Assembly (NCBI GenBank): GCA_005787345.1
Contig: SYBH01000062.1
Coordinates: forward strand, 1-35,828
DNA: 35,828 nucleotides
Source of the DNA: Actinomycetota bacterium
GTDB taxonomy: Bacteria; Actinomycetota; Acidimicrobiia; Acidimicrobiales; Acidimicrobilacustridaceae
Direction: 5' to 3'
Part shown: positions 22,014 to 29,231 of the stretch, in pieces
How positions within the stretch are numbered: the stretch's first letter is position 1
Layout of the letters: every line of letters begins with the position of its first letter
Made by a program: the position numbers and the translations under genes
The notes under the pieces: model-generated
Told to the model about the DNA's origin: nothing
What the model saw: the letters and a program-made list of their open reading frames with translations, nothing else
Databases searched by the model: none

Positions 22014-22604
22014 CTACTTGGTGATGTAAATGGAGATCCAGATCAGGGCAAAGACGGCAACCATTGCGTACCAATAAACGGCAGCGGCGGTAATGCCATC
22101 GTGTTGGCGGGCAGTGAATTGCCCACCCAAGGCCCGAAGGGCCATGAGGGCGACAAATACCATCGCCAGTACCAGCATCACTGTGTGCGCGCCGGTAATT
22201 GTGTAGATGAGGACACCCTGAAGCCCAGAAGCAATATCGAGCTCCATGAGGGTCCAGAGATAGGTCGTCATCACGATCGTTGCGATACCAAGCATGAGCG
22301 TGAGGCCCAAAGCGAGATAGGCGTTCACCCGGTCATTTTTCGAAATGGCCGAAACAGCCCATTGCATGGTGACGACCGTCATGATCAGTGTGATGAATAT
22401 GGTGTTCGGCTGCTGAAGCGGAATCGTGGAGCCCTCGGGCAGCCACGCTGATCCGCCGCCAACGACGTCAGAACGGGCCGTGAAATAGACGCCGAACAGG
22501 GCGATAAAGACCATGAACGATGCCGCAGCGGCAAAGGCAGCACCAACAACCAGCACGCGAGGACGCTCAACGGGAGGGGCCGGGGGAAGGACGTGTGCGG
22601 TCAT
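22014..22604 (-). CDS. Divergent subunit III-like protein of heme-copper oxidases
   Basis: A 196-residue protein with five hydrophobic helices in the COX3 pattern: PRVLVVGAAFAAAASFMVFIALFGVYF, a FITLIMTVVTMQWAVSAI helix, TGAHTVMLVLAMVFVALMAL (in place of the canonical GFHGIHVTVG) and the terminal WYAMVAVFALIWISIYI (in place of WHFVDVVWVVIF). It is more diverged than the genuine ctaE of the same cluster. The start ATG 22604 follows the subunit I-like stop codon by 2 bases, so the pair is tightly coupled and they probably form a complex. Confidence 0.82.
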   Translation of the reverse strand: MTAHVLPPAPPVERPRVLVVGAAFAAAASFMVFIALFGVYFTARSDVVGGGSAWLPEGSTIPLQQPNTIFITLIMTVVTMQWAVSAISKNDRVNAYLALGLTLMLGIATIVMTTYLWTLMELDIASGLQGVLIYTITGAHTVMLVLAMVFVALMALRALGGQFTARQHDGITAAAVYWYAMVAVFALIWISIYITK

Positions 22605-22606
22605 GC

Positions 22607-24169
22607 TCAGGCCTCCTCGTCGAGCAACGGCTCGGGCGAACGAACAACGGCAAGGTCACCGAAGTTTCCGGTTGGGGGTGGGGATGGGCACGCCCATTCG
22701 AGGGTCTGACCGGTGCCCCACGCGTCATCGCCAGCCTCAGGCGCACCCTTTCGGGCGCCGCTCGCAAGCCCAAGGATCACGAGAATGCAGCCGATGGCAA
22801 AGAGCGCCGAACCAATCACAGAGATCACGACAAGCGTGTCCTGAGCGCCCGAGAGTCCACTAAATCGTGAGGCGAAACCAACCACACAGAGCGAGACGCC
22901 ACCGAGAATTCCGCCGCCGAGCATGACGAGAACGTTGAGCTTGCCAATGCCGTCGGCCAAATGGCCACCAGTCATCTTCGGGCCCCAATAGCCAATGCCT
23001 GCAGCCCCGGCGGCCAGGGCAGCGCCGAGCACAAGGATCGCTTGACCGTTGGCAAAGAAGTTCGTGGTGCGCAGTTCAAGAGGTGTGATGACAAGTAGTG
23101 CGCCAGCGAACACGCCAAGGAACGTGAGCACGATTGACACGACAGCGAGGCCAAGCGGGCTCTTCAGCGAAGGCTTGCCGTCCTTGAACGCAGCGGCGAT
23201 GCCCCCGAGTAAGAGCAAAAGCGGAAGCAGAATGAGCAGGCCCATGGCTTGCCAGACGAGATCCTCGGAGAACGAGGGGTAGATGGCTGCCTGGGCCCAA
23301 GCGCCAACGCTGAGCACACCAAAGGCGCCGATTGCGGTGAGGAGGAGATTTCGCTTCCCAAGTCGAGCACCAGTGAGGGTGGCAACGACGTCAGCGACGA
23401 TGCCCAGACCGGGGATGAGGAAGGCGTAGATCTGCGGTTGATGAGTGATCCACGACACCTGACCGAACTGGGATTCGGAAGCACCGAAAACCGTGCCGCC
23501 GCCGTAGCGATGGTCGACCCAGATAAGGACAAGATTGGCGAACAGCACCGGAAGCGTGAGCATCCAGATAGCGCCACCGACAAGCATCGAGAAGGTGAAC
23601 ATCGGAACACGGTCGAGCGTCATGCCTGGAGTGCGCAGCGTGATCGCCGTTGTGAGCACACACACTGTGCCGAGAAGCAGCGCAACGATGAGACCACCGA
23701 GTGCCAAAAGCGTGAGGCTCACCGACTTCGCACGCACACCACCGAAGCCACCTTCGATGAACGACGCAACAACGAACACGCCGGACGAAAGCAACCATGT
23801 CCACATCGCTGCTGCTGCAGCGCGGGGGAATGCAACGGTGCTCGCACCAACCTGCAACGGAACGATGTAGGTAGCAAGCCCAAGGAAGAGCGGCACAATA
23901 ACCAGCAAAATCAGGCCAATCTTGGAGGTCTGAAGTACCTGCGTGCCTACCGTCTCGCTCAGGAATGAACCTGACCCAATAATGTGCGCTGAGGCAAGAG
24001 CTGTTGCGATCCAACCAGCGATTCCGAAGACCAACGCGGCCAACACGTAAAACGTGCCAACGGCCTTGTGATCACCGGATCCGAAGATCGTGAGCGGACT
24101 GGGTACGACCGATGGAGCGACCGAAGTTACGTCGGTGCCGGTTTCCGGTCGGGTGTCGGTTAGAGCCAT
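22607..24169 (-). CDS. Subunit I-like heme-copper oxidase paralogue lacking all metal ligands
   Basis: A 520-residue protein with about twelve hydrophobic helices. It is clearly homologous to subunit I: GSGDHKAVGTFY (30-41), YIVPLQVGASTVAFPR (101-116), RTPGMTLDRVPMFTF (179-193), SWITHQPQIYAFLIPGLGIV (239-258) and the C-terminal TLEWACPSPPPTGNF (489-503). Compared with CtaD of this cluster, H93 corresponds to S82, H271 to Q244, H320/H321 to Q293/A294 and the HFHY pair to the NGQA region (374-377). Only the tyrosine (Y248) remains, and a histidine at 243 is one position off. It cannot bind heme a, heme a3 or CuB in the known way. ATG 24169 is chosen by homology to CtaD; the ribosome binding site is weak. 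Function unknown. Confidence 0.9.
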   Translation of the reverse strand: MALTDTRPETGTDVTSVAPSVVPSPLTIFGSGDHKAVGTFYVLAALVFGIAGWIATALASAHIIGSGSFLSETVGTQVLQTSKIGLILLVIVPLFLGLATYIVPLQVGASTVAFPRAAAAAMWTWLLSSGVFVVASFIEGGFGGVRAKSVSLTLLALGGLIVALLLGTVCVLTTAITLRTPGMTLDRVPMFTFSMLVGGAIWMLTLPVLFANLVLIWVDHRYGGGTVFGASESQFGQVSWITHQPQIYAFLIPGLGIVADVVATLTGARLGKRNLLLTAIGAFGVLSVGAWAQAAIYPSFSEDLVWQAMGLLILLPLLLLLGGIAAAFKDGKPSLKSPLGLAVVSIVLTFLGVFAGALLVITPLELRTTNFFANGQAILVLGAALAAGAAGIGYWGPKMTGGHLADGIGKLNVLVMLGGGILGGVSLCVVGFASRFSGLSGAQDTLVVISVIGSALFAIGCILVILGLASGARKGAPEAGDDAWGTGQTLEWACPSPPPTGNFGDLAVVRSPEPLLDEEA

Positions 24170-24269
24170 ATTCTGTAAGGACCTCGTACGAGCGTGCACA
24201 CTCGGGCCGGCATGGGCCGGTCTCGACCGAAGGGGGAACCCTCCGGATCAAGGGCGGGACGGATCTCAC

Positions 24270-24275
24270 CCTACA
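24270..24275 (-). promoter_or_regulatory. Candidate -10 box of the oxidase cluster
   Basis: TAGGGT, preceded by TGTG (extended -10 type), about 100 bases before the ATG at 24169. A TTCAAT lies 18 bases upstream as a poor -35. The leader would be about 94 bases and G+C-rich. Confidence 0.3.
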
Positions 24276-24294
24276 CACGCCCGCATGCCTGATT

Positions 24295-24323
24295 GAAAAC
24301 CAACGTCCGGATTCTTCCGGGAC
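24295..24323 (-). terminator. Candidate terminator of ctaB
   Basis: On the minus strand a stem of seven pairs with one bulged base (24323-24316 with 24311-24305), loop AGAA, followed by GTTGGTTTTC. It lies 27 bases after the ctaB stop and before the oxidase cluster. Confidence 0.42.
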
Positions 24324-24349
24324 TGGGAAGAAGGCCACGGCCCTCGACC

Positions 24350-25246
24350 TCAGAGGCCGGATCGAACCAGTTGATCGAGCGCCATTCCGGCGAAAAGCAG
24401 CGTCACCCAGGTAATCGAGAACGTAAAGAGTCGCATCGCTCGCGCAGTGGTCGGATCGCGCAGTAATTGCAAAGACAAATAGGTGAAAAATCCGCCCAAA
24501 CCCACGGCAAGTACCCCATAGATCCAGCCCATTTCACCAACAGGAATGAAGGCAATCGTCAGGGCCCAGACAATGAGGGTGTACACGAGGATCCGGACAG
24601 CGGTTTCGTGACGAGAAACCACTGAAGGAAGCATCGGGACATCGGCAGCCGTGTAGTCCTCTTCATAGCGAATCGCCAGAGCCCAGAAATGAGGTGGCGT
24701 CCAGAAGAAGATGATGGCGAAGAGCAAAAGCGGGGCCCAGGCAAGGGAGTCGGTGACTGCCGACCAGCCGATAAGCACCGGGGCCGCACCTGCTGCGCCG
24801 CCGATGACGATGTTGCTCGTCGATCTGCGCTTCAGCCACAGCGTGTAGATGAAGACGTAGAAGAGGCAGGCCGCTACGGCGAGAACAGCGCTGAGAAGGT
24901 TCACAAAGGCCCAAAGCCACACAAAGGCCAAAGCCTCGAGGCCGATAGCAAAAATGAGGCCATTGCGGGGCTGAATCAGCCCGGTCACCAACGGACGATT
25001 GCGGGTTCGGCGCATCAGTGCATCGATGTCCCGGTCGACGTACATGTTGATGGCGTTAGCGCCACCGGCCGCGCCGGTTCCACCCACCACGGTTGCCACC
25101 ATGAGCCACCATGACGGCAGACCACGCTCGGCCACGATCATCGTTGGCACGGTCGTGATGAGCAGAAGCTCAATGATGCGGGGTTTTGTGAGGGCGACGT
25201 ACCCCCGCAGTCGCGCTGCGAGGGGTGGTTGCGCGACCGATTCCAT
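24350..25246 (-). CDS. ctaB: Protoheme IX farnesyltransferase (heme O synthase)
   Basis: A 298-residue UbiA-superfamily membrane enzyme that farnesylates heme B to heme O, the first step to heme A. The first aspartate motif is NMYVDRDID (67-75, NxxxDxxxD), followed by RRTRNRPLVTG; the second lies in RYEEDYTAADVPML. Nine hydrophobic helices are expected and the pattern fits. The start is ATG 25246, with a TAGCAT box 8 bases upstream. An in-frame GTG at 25351 would add 35 residues of low-complexity sequence and would almost touch the divergent ctaA, so it is less likely. CtaA, encoded next door, converts heme O to heme A. Confidence 0.95.
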   Translation of the reverse strand: MESVAQPPLAARLRGYVALTKPRIIELLLITTVPTMIVAERGLPSWWLMVATVVGGTGAAGGANAINMYVDRDIDALMRRTRNRPLVTGLIQPRNGLIFAIGLEALAFVWLWAFVNLLSAVLAVAACLFYVFIYTLWLKRRSTSNIVIGGAAGAAPVLIGWSAVTDSLAWAPLLLFAIIFFWTPPHFWALAIRYEEDYTAADVPMLPSVVSRHETAVRILVYTLIVWALTIAFIPVGEMGWIYGVLAVGLGGFFTYLSLQLLRDPTTARAMRLFTFSITWVTLLFAGMALDQLVRSGL

Positions 25247-25356
25247 CGGGGCCGATGCTAGGGCGGCGGATCCAGACGCGGACAATCGCGGCCCTGCTTC
25301 GTCAGAATCATCGGTGGTGACGACCGGCGATGTGGGGGAGTTTGCGTTCACTCCCG

Positions 25357-25362
25357 TACGAT
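25357..25362 (+). promoter_or_regulatory. -10 box for leaderless ctaA
   Basis: TACGAT ends 7 bases before the GTG start at 25370; no ribosome binding site is visible. It lies in the ctaB-ctaA divergent region. Confidence 0.5.
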
Positions 25363-25369
25363 CGACACC

Positions 25370-26284
25370 GTGCGTTTGCCACGACTCTCCCCTCGGGCCT
25401 ATCGCCGCATCACCCTCGTGGCCCTGTTCGCGCAGGTGTTCATCACCATCAGCGGCGCTGCTGTTCGTCTGACTGGTTCGGGTCTGGGATGCTCCGATTG
25501 GCCAACCTGCGAAGAAGACCAGCTCGTCGCGCCCCTCGAGTACCACGCCATGATTGAGTTCGTAAACCGCACAGTCACCGGTTTCGTCTCCGTGGCCGTC
25601 ATTCTCGCGGTGCTTGGTTCGCTTGTACGCACACCACGTCGTCGCGATCTCACATGGCTTTCACTTGGTCTCGTCGCCGGAGTCATTGGGCAAATCATTC
25701 TTGGCGGGCTCACGGTGCTCTTCGAACTTCACCCGCCTTTCGTGATCGCACACTTCCTTGTCTCAATGGTGTTGATTTGGAATGCATTTGTTCTTCATGA
25801 GCGTTCAAAGTACGCGCAAGCACCTGCCCTACCCGTAGTTCCGCGCAACGTGCGCGTTCTCAGCCGAATCATTGTCATCATTGCTGCATTGACGTTATTC
25901 ACGGGAACAATCGTGACCGGCACCGGCCCTCACGGTGGTGACGAAACGGTCCCCCGACTTTCCTTCGATATCGGAAGTGTTGTCCGATTGCATAGCGTCA
26001 CCGTTTGGGTGTTTCTCGCACTCACCATCGCAGCACTGTTTGCGCTTCATAGATCTGGCGCGCCAGTGAACGTTGATCGGCGTGCCAAATACCTCGTTGC
26101 TGCGATCCTTGTTCAAGGAACAATTGGTTACGTTCAGTACTTCAACGGAGTTCCGCCCGGCCTTGTACTTCTTCATGTTTTGGGCAGTGTCATCGTGTGG
26201 ATTTCTGCTTTGGCGTTTGACCTTTCTCTCGTTGCGCGCCCAGTTGAGTCCGATGCAACCGAATCACTCTCGACGACGTCATGA
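25370..26284 (+). CDS. ctaA: Heme A synthase (COX15/CtaA family)
   Basis: A 304-residue membrane protein with about eight helices in two similar halves. Landmarks are [20 protein letters not shown] (28-47, with the first cysteine pair), [33 protein letters not shown] and [11 protein letters not shown] in the second half, with the heme-ligand histidines in the helices and the last in LLHVLGSVI. It oxidises heme O to heme A for CtaD. Start is GTG with a leaderless-type promoter. The stop overlaps the clpS start by 4 bases. Confidence 0.94.
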   Translation: MRLPRLSPRAYRRITLVALFAQVFITISGAAVRLTGSGLGCSDWPTCEEDQLVAPLEYHAMIEFVNRTVTGFVSVAVILAVLGSLVRTPRRRDLTWLSLGLVAGVIGQIILGGLTVLFELHPPFVIAHFLVSMVLIWNAFVLHERSKYAQAPALPVVPRNVRVLSRIIVIIAALTLFTGTIVTGTGPHGGDETVPRLSFDIGSVVRLHSVTVWVFLALTIAALFALHRSGAPVNVDRRAKYLVAAILVQGTIGYVQYFNGVPPGLVLLHVLGSVIVWISALAFDLSLVARPVESDATESLSTTS

Positions 26285-26586
26285 CACAACCAAAGGCCGC
26301 CGATGTTGCACCAATTGAAATTGATGAACCATCGATAGACACAAATCTCGACGTTGATCGACCGTGGATCGTTCTTGTGTGGAACGACCCGATCAATCTC
26401 ATGTCGTACGTGACTTACGTCTTGCAGAAAGTTTTTGGCTACAGCCGCGACAAGGCAGAGTCACTAATGCTTGACGTTCATGAAAAAGGTCGCGCTGTCG
26501 TTTCAAATGGTTCGAAAGAAAAAGCAGAACTCGATGTTTTCCGTCTGCACGAACATGGTCTTTGGGCCACCATGCAACAGGACTGA
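26281..26586 (+). CDS. clpS: Clp protease adaptor ClpS
   Basis: A 101-residue adaptor that delivers N-degron substrates to ClpAP/ClpCP. The core begins at [27 protein letters not shown] (about 29-55) with the conserved ND in the N-degron pocket, followed by A-x-x-M-x-x-x-V-H-x-x-G ([12 protein letters not shown]). The C-terminal [11 protein letters not shown] helix/strand is typical. It overlaps ctaA by 4 bases and is followed after one base by the DUF2017 gene, the usual actinobacterial clpS neighbour. Confidence 0.96.
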   Translation: MTQPKAADVAPIEIDEPSIDTNLDVDRPWIVLVWNDPINLMSYVTYVLQKVFGYSRDKAESLMLDVHEKGRAVVSNGSKEKAELDVFRLHEHGLWATMQQD

Positions 26587-26587
26587 C

Positions 26588-27076
26588 ATGGCCTTCGGAT
26601 TCAAGCGCACCATTCAAAGCAAAGGGCCAGACCGATTCATCATCAACCTGCGAGACGACTTACGCGAAGTCATCGCCGCAGTATGCGAAGACGTTCTTGG
26701 TGCCCTCGATGACGAAGGCGCTCCCAACCGAGACCCGATGCTTCGCCGTGTCTTCCCCGTTGCGCATACGTCTGACGAATCGGTGAACGAGGCCTATCGA
26801 GACCTTGTCCAAAGCGATCTCCTCCGCACTCGACGCGAAGCCCTCGAACGCGTGGCGGCTAGCGCAAACGATGCCGAGCTTGATCGGGCGACACTCGAGA
26901 CCTGGATGATCGGGCTCAATACCGTCCGGCTTGTTCTCGGCACTCGCCTCGATGTGAGCGAGGACGGGTTCCCTCAGTTGGAACCCGACGACCCGGAACT
27001 CCCAGCATGGGCGCTCTATGAGTTCCTCGGAGTGTTCGTGGGCATGGTCGTCGACGCTCTTGCTCGCACCGCCTGA
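26588..27076 (+). CDS. DUF2017 family protein
   Basis: A 162-residue soluble helical protein recognised by the pattern RDPMLRRVFPVAHTSDESVNEAYRDL, LDRATLETWMIGLNTVRLVLGTRLDV and the C-terminal ALYEFLGVFVGMVVDAL. The family is found almost only beside clpS in actinobacteria; its function is unknown, and a link to regulated proteolysis is inference from gene order. ATG 26588 is one base after the clpS stop codon. A longer frame upstream overlaps clpS and is not used. Confidence 0.88.
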   Translation: MAFGFKRTIQSKGPDRFIINLRDDLREVIAAVCEDVLGALDDEGAPNRDPMLRRVFPVAHTSDESVNEAYRDLVQSDLLRTRREALERVAASANDAELDRATLETWMIGLNTVRLVLGTRLDVSEDGFPQLEPDDPELPAWALYEFLGVFVGMVVDALARTA

Positions 27077-27094
27077 TCCGGGTGCAGTCCAGCA

Positions 27095-27125
27095 TTGGGG
27101 CCCACGCTGAGGGTCCTGCTATGGT
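27095..27125 (+). promoter_or_regulatory. Candidate promoter of the tRNA operon
   Basis: TTGGGG (27095-27100) and TATGGT (27120-27125, with an extended TGC before it) are 19 bases apart, and the first tRNA begins 23 bases further. Confidence 0.42.
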
Positions 27126-27148
27126 CTGCAAGCCCTAGCGGCGCAAGA

Positions 27149-27221
27149 GCCCCCATCGTCCAGCGGCCTAGGACGCCTGCCTTTCACGCAGGTAACACGG
27201 GTTCGAATCCCGTTGGGGGTA
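27149..27221 (+). tRNA. tRNA-Glu (anticodon TTC)
   Basis: Cloverleaf folds: acceptor 27149-27155 with 27214-27220 (last pair G-U), anticodon loop CTTTCAC, T loop TTCGAAT with standard stem. CCA is not encoded. First of three tRNAs in the order Glu-Asp-Phe, which is also seen in mycobacteria. Confidence 0.95.
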
Positions 27222-27234
27222 CGCAGCAGTTTCT

Positions 27235-27309
27235 GGTCCCGTGGTGCAGTTTGGAGTGCACGCCGGCCTGTCAAGCCGGAGGTCGCGGGTTCAAATCCCG
27301 TCGGGACCG
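27235..27309 (+). tRNA. tRNA-Asp (anticodon GTC)
   Basis: Acceptor stem GGTCCCG pairs with CGGGACC (27302-27308); anticodon loop CTGTCAA; T loop TTCAAAT. CCA is not encoded. It is 13 bases after tRNA-Glu. Confidence 0.95.
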
Positions 27310-27362
27310 CCAACTGCCGCACCGGTTCGCCGGGGCGTCAGGGACGGAGACATCGTCTCCAC

Positions 27363-27435
27363 GGTCGGGTAGCTCAGTTGGCAGAGCGGCCGCCTGAAAA
27401 GCGGTAGGTCACCGGATCGACGCCGGTCCCGACCA
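27363..27435 (+). tRNA. tRNA-Phe (anticodon GAA), with unusual T loop
   Basis: Acceptor GGTCGGG pairs with CCCGACC (27428-27434). Anticodon loop CTGAAAA gives GAA. The T arm is ACCGG-ATCGACG-CCGGT, so position 54 is A instead of the near-universal T. CCA is not encoded. A terminator follows at 27441. Confidence 0.92.
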
Positions 27436-27440
27436 CAGTG

Positions 27441-27471
27441 AAAAGGCCCGGGCTCTGCGCCCGGGCCTTTT
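27441..27471. terminator. Bidirectional intrinsic terminator
   Basis: Perfect 13-base-pair stem (27441-27453 with 27459-27471), loop TCTGC, AAAA before and TTTT after. It ends the tRNA operon on the plus strand and the esterase gene on the minus strand. Confidence 0.93.
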
Positions 27472-27494
27472 GCATTTCGTTCTTGAAATGGCGC

Positions 27495-28415
27495 TCAGCG
27501 AGCGAAGGCGTCCCTTAAGGCCGCAGCAACCTGATCCTGCGCTTCAGAAGCAACGTCGATGGCAGCGTCCATCGAGAAGAACCCGTGGAACATACCTTCA
27601 TATTCGACAAGGTCAACGTCGACGCCTGCTTCAACCAGTTTGGCGGCGTAAGCGTTGCCCTGGTCGCGAAGCGGATCGAATCCGGCAGTGACAACAACCG
27701 CCGGCGGGGCGCCAGCGAGGTCCGAAAGGATCGGTGAGTAGCGAGGATCGCTGAGGTCTTCCACCGTGACGGTGTAGTGATTGTGGAACCAATCCATGGC
27801 AGTACGAGTGAGCATGTAGCCCTCAGCGTTTTCTGTCATCGAAGGACGATCACAGGTTCCATCGGTGACCGGATACAACAGCGCTTGCTGAATGACTTCG
27901 ACATGCTCGTGATCACGAGAAATGTTGGCGACAACCGCAGCAAGGTTGCCACCGGCACTGTCGCCAGCAACGGCGAGACGTGAGGTGTCGACGTTGAGTT
28001 CATCACCATGGGTTGCAACCCATTCGGTTGCCGCCCACGCATCGTCGATCGCTGCGGGGAACTTGGCCTCGGGAGCGAGGCGATAATCGACCGCAACGAC
28101 GACACAATCGGCCTTCGACGCAATCGTGCGACAGCAATGGTCGTGCGATTCAAGATCACCAATGACCCAACCGCCTCCATGGAAGAACACGGTCACGGGA
28201 AGGCCAGCGTCGTTACTCGGTCGATAGATGCGAACGGGGATGTCGCCACCGGGACCAGGAATGGTGCGGTCAGTGATGCTCGCCAATTCAATTGGGCTCG
28301 GCATCGCAGTCACGCCCATGCGTTCGCGGAGTTCCTCGGGGGTCGCCCCTTCAAACGTAAAGCCGGAATCAGCCATGAGATCAAGAATGAACTTTGCCTG
28401 CGGATCAAGTGCCAC
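27495..28415 (-). CDS. Alpha/beta hydrolase, HSL-family esterase/lipase
   Basis: A 306-residue serine hydrolase of the hormone-sensitive-lipase family. The oxyanion motif FFHGGGWVIGD is near 80, the nucleophile elbow GDSAGGN near 150, the acid in AGFDPLRDQG and the histidine in YEGMFHGF. Members hydrolyse short acyl esters; the natural substrate is unknown. The GTG at 28415 is chosen for the AGGGGG ribosome binding site 8 bases upstream. It is transcribed towards the tRNA genes and ends at the shared terminator. Confidence 0.93.
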   Translation of the reverse strand: MALDPQAKFILDLMADSGFTFEGATPEELRERMGVTAMPSPIELASITDRTIPGPGGDIPVRIYRPSNDAGLPVTVFFHGGGWVIGDLESHDHCCRTIASKADCVVVAVDYRLAPEAKFPAAIDDAWAATEWVATHGDELNVDTSRLAVAGDSAGGNLAAVVANISRDHEHVEVIQQALLYPVTDGTCDRPSMTENAEGYMLTRTAMDWFHNHYTVTVEDLSDPRYSPILSDLAGAPPAVVVTAGFDPLRDQGNAYAAKLVEAGVDVDLVEYEGMFHGFFSMDAAIDVASEAQDQVAAALRDAFAR

Positions 28416-28500
28416 GTGAGTTCCCCCTAGAAGCGGTGTGGAGCCCAACTGTGGCACAGCCGACTAAGGGCCGTCCCGCGAAACGAATGGCGAATTCGGG

Positions 28501-29226
28501 CTAGATGCCCAAAGCGGCGGGAACTTCGGCGTGGTCGTCAATGACGACGTCGCCTTCTGGCCCGTGATCGGGATCGTCGTCGGTCACGCCTCGGTAGCGC
28601 AACGCCAACATTCCCATCCCCTTAGCTCCAGCAATATCGGTGCGGCGAAGATCGCCGATATGGGCTGCACGCGTTGGATCAATCCCGCCTAAGCCCGCAA
28701 GCGCGTGTTCGAAGATCGCCACATCAGGTTTGTACACGCCGACTTCATCAGAGAACGACCAGTGATCGAACAGTTGCAAGATGCCGTGACCTTCGAGATA
28801 GTCACGCAGAACAGGCGATGGCGTGAGACCAACATCGCAAACGATACCGATGCGAAGTCCTGCGTCCTTCAGCACTCGCAAGGTTGACTCCAAGTTGTCA
28901 GTGAGACTGAGTTGCATCGTGCTCGGCGCCGACAAGTACGCGTCAATCACGCGAATACGCACCTGCTCATCGTCGGTATGGCCAAGAGCATCGAGCACTG
29001 TTTCGGCGGCGTGAAGACCGGTGAATTGCTCGCCGAGTCCCCATGACGCATCGAAGCGCTTCCAGGCTTCGTCGAAGGAGGCGTCAATCTCATCGTGCTC
29101 TGCTGGGAGTCCGTGTGATTCGAGGACCTCTGCGATTGCAAGACGCCGGCGCACGCGGGTCGCCGCAGTATCAGCTCGAACGAGCGTGTCCCAGAAATCG
29201 AATGTGATCGCGTCAAACCGCGACAC
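28501..29226 (-). CDS. HAD-superfamily hydrolase
   Basis: A 241-residue phosphatase-like protein. Motif I is FDFWDTL (9-15) with the nucleophile aspartate, followed by a helical cap (about 20-90), the GIVCDVG strand (motif II region), the lysine in GVYKPDVAIF (motif III) and HIGDLRRTDIAGAKGMGM (motif IV). The substrate cannot be told. The GTG start at 29226 is 5 bases after the malic enzyme stop, so it is probably the second gene of that transcript. Confidence 0.9.
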   Translation of the reverse strand: MSRFDAITFDFWDTLVRADTAATRVRRRLAIAEVLESHGLPAEHDEIDASFDEAWKRFDASWGLGEQFTGLHAAETVLDALGHTDDEQVRIRVIDAYLSAPSTMQLSLTDNLESTLRVLKDAGLRIGIVCDVGLTPSPVLRDYLEGHGILQLFDHWSFSDEVGVYKPDVAIFEHALAGLGGIDPTRAAHIGDLRRTDIAGAKGMGMLALRYRGVTDDDPDHGPEGDVVIDDHAEVPAALGI

Positions 29227-29231
29227 GATGT

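Noticed and set aside
23249-23968. Long plus-strand open frame opposite the subunit I-like gene
   Set aside because: Glutamate/arginine/histidine-rich shadow of the hydrophobic minus-strand gene; no ribosome binding site or homology.
25247-25546. N-terminal extension of CtaB
   Set aside because: Low-complexity, and it would run into the divergent ctaA gene and its promoter; homology begins just after 25246.
27119-27322. Open frames across the tRNA genes
   Set aside because: They cover tRNA-Glu and tRNA-Asp sequence and are artefacts of spurious translation; no homology to a cellular protein is needed to explain them.
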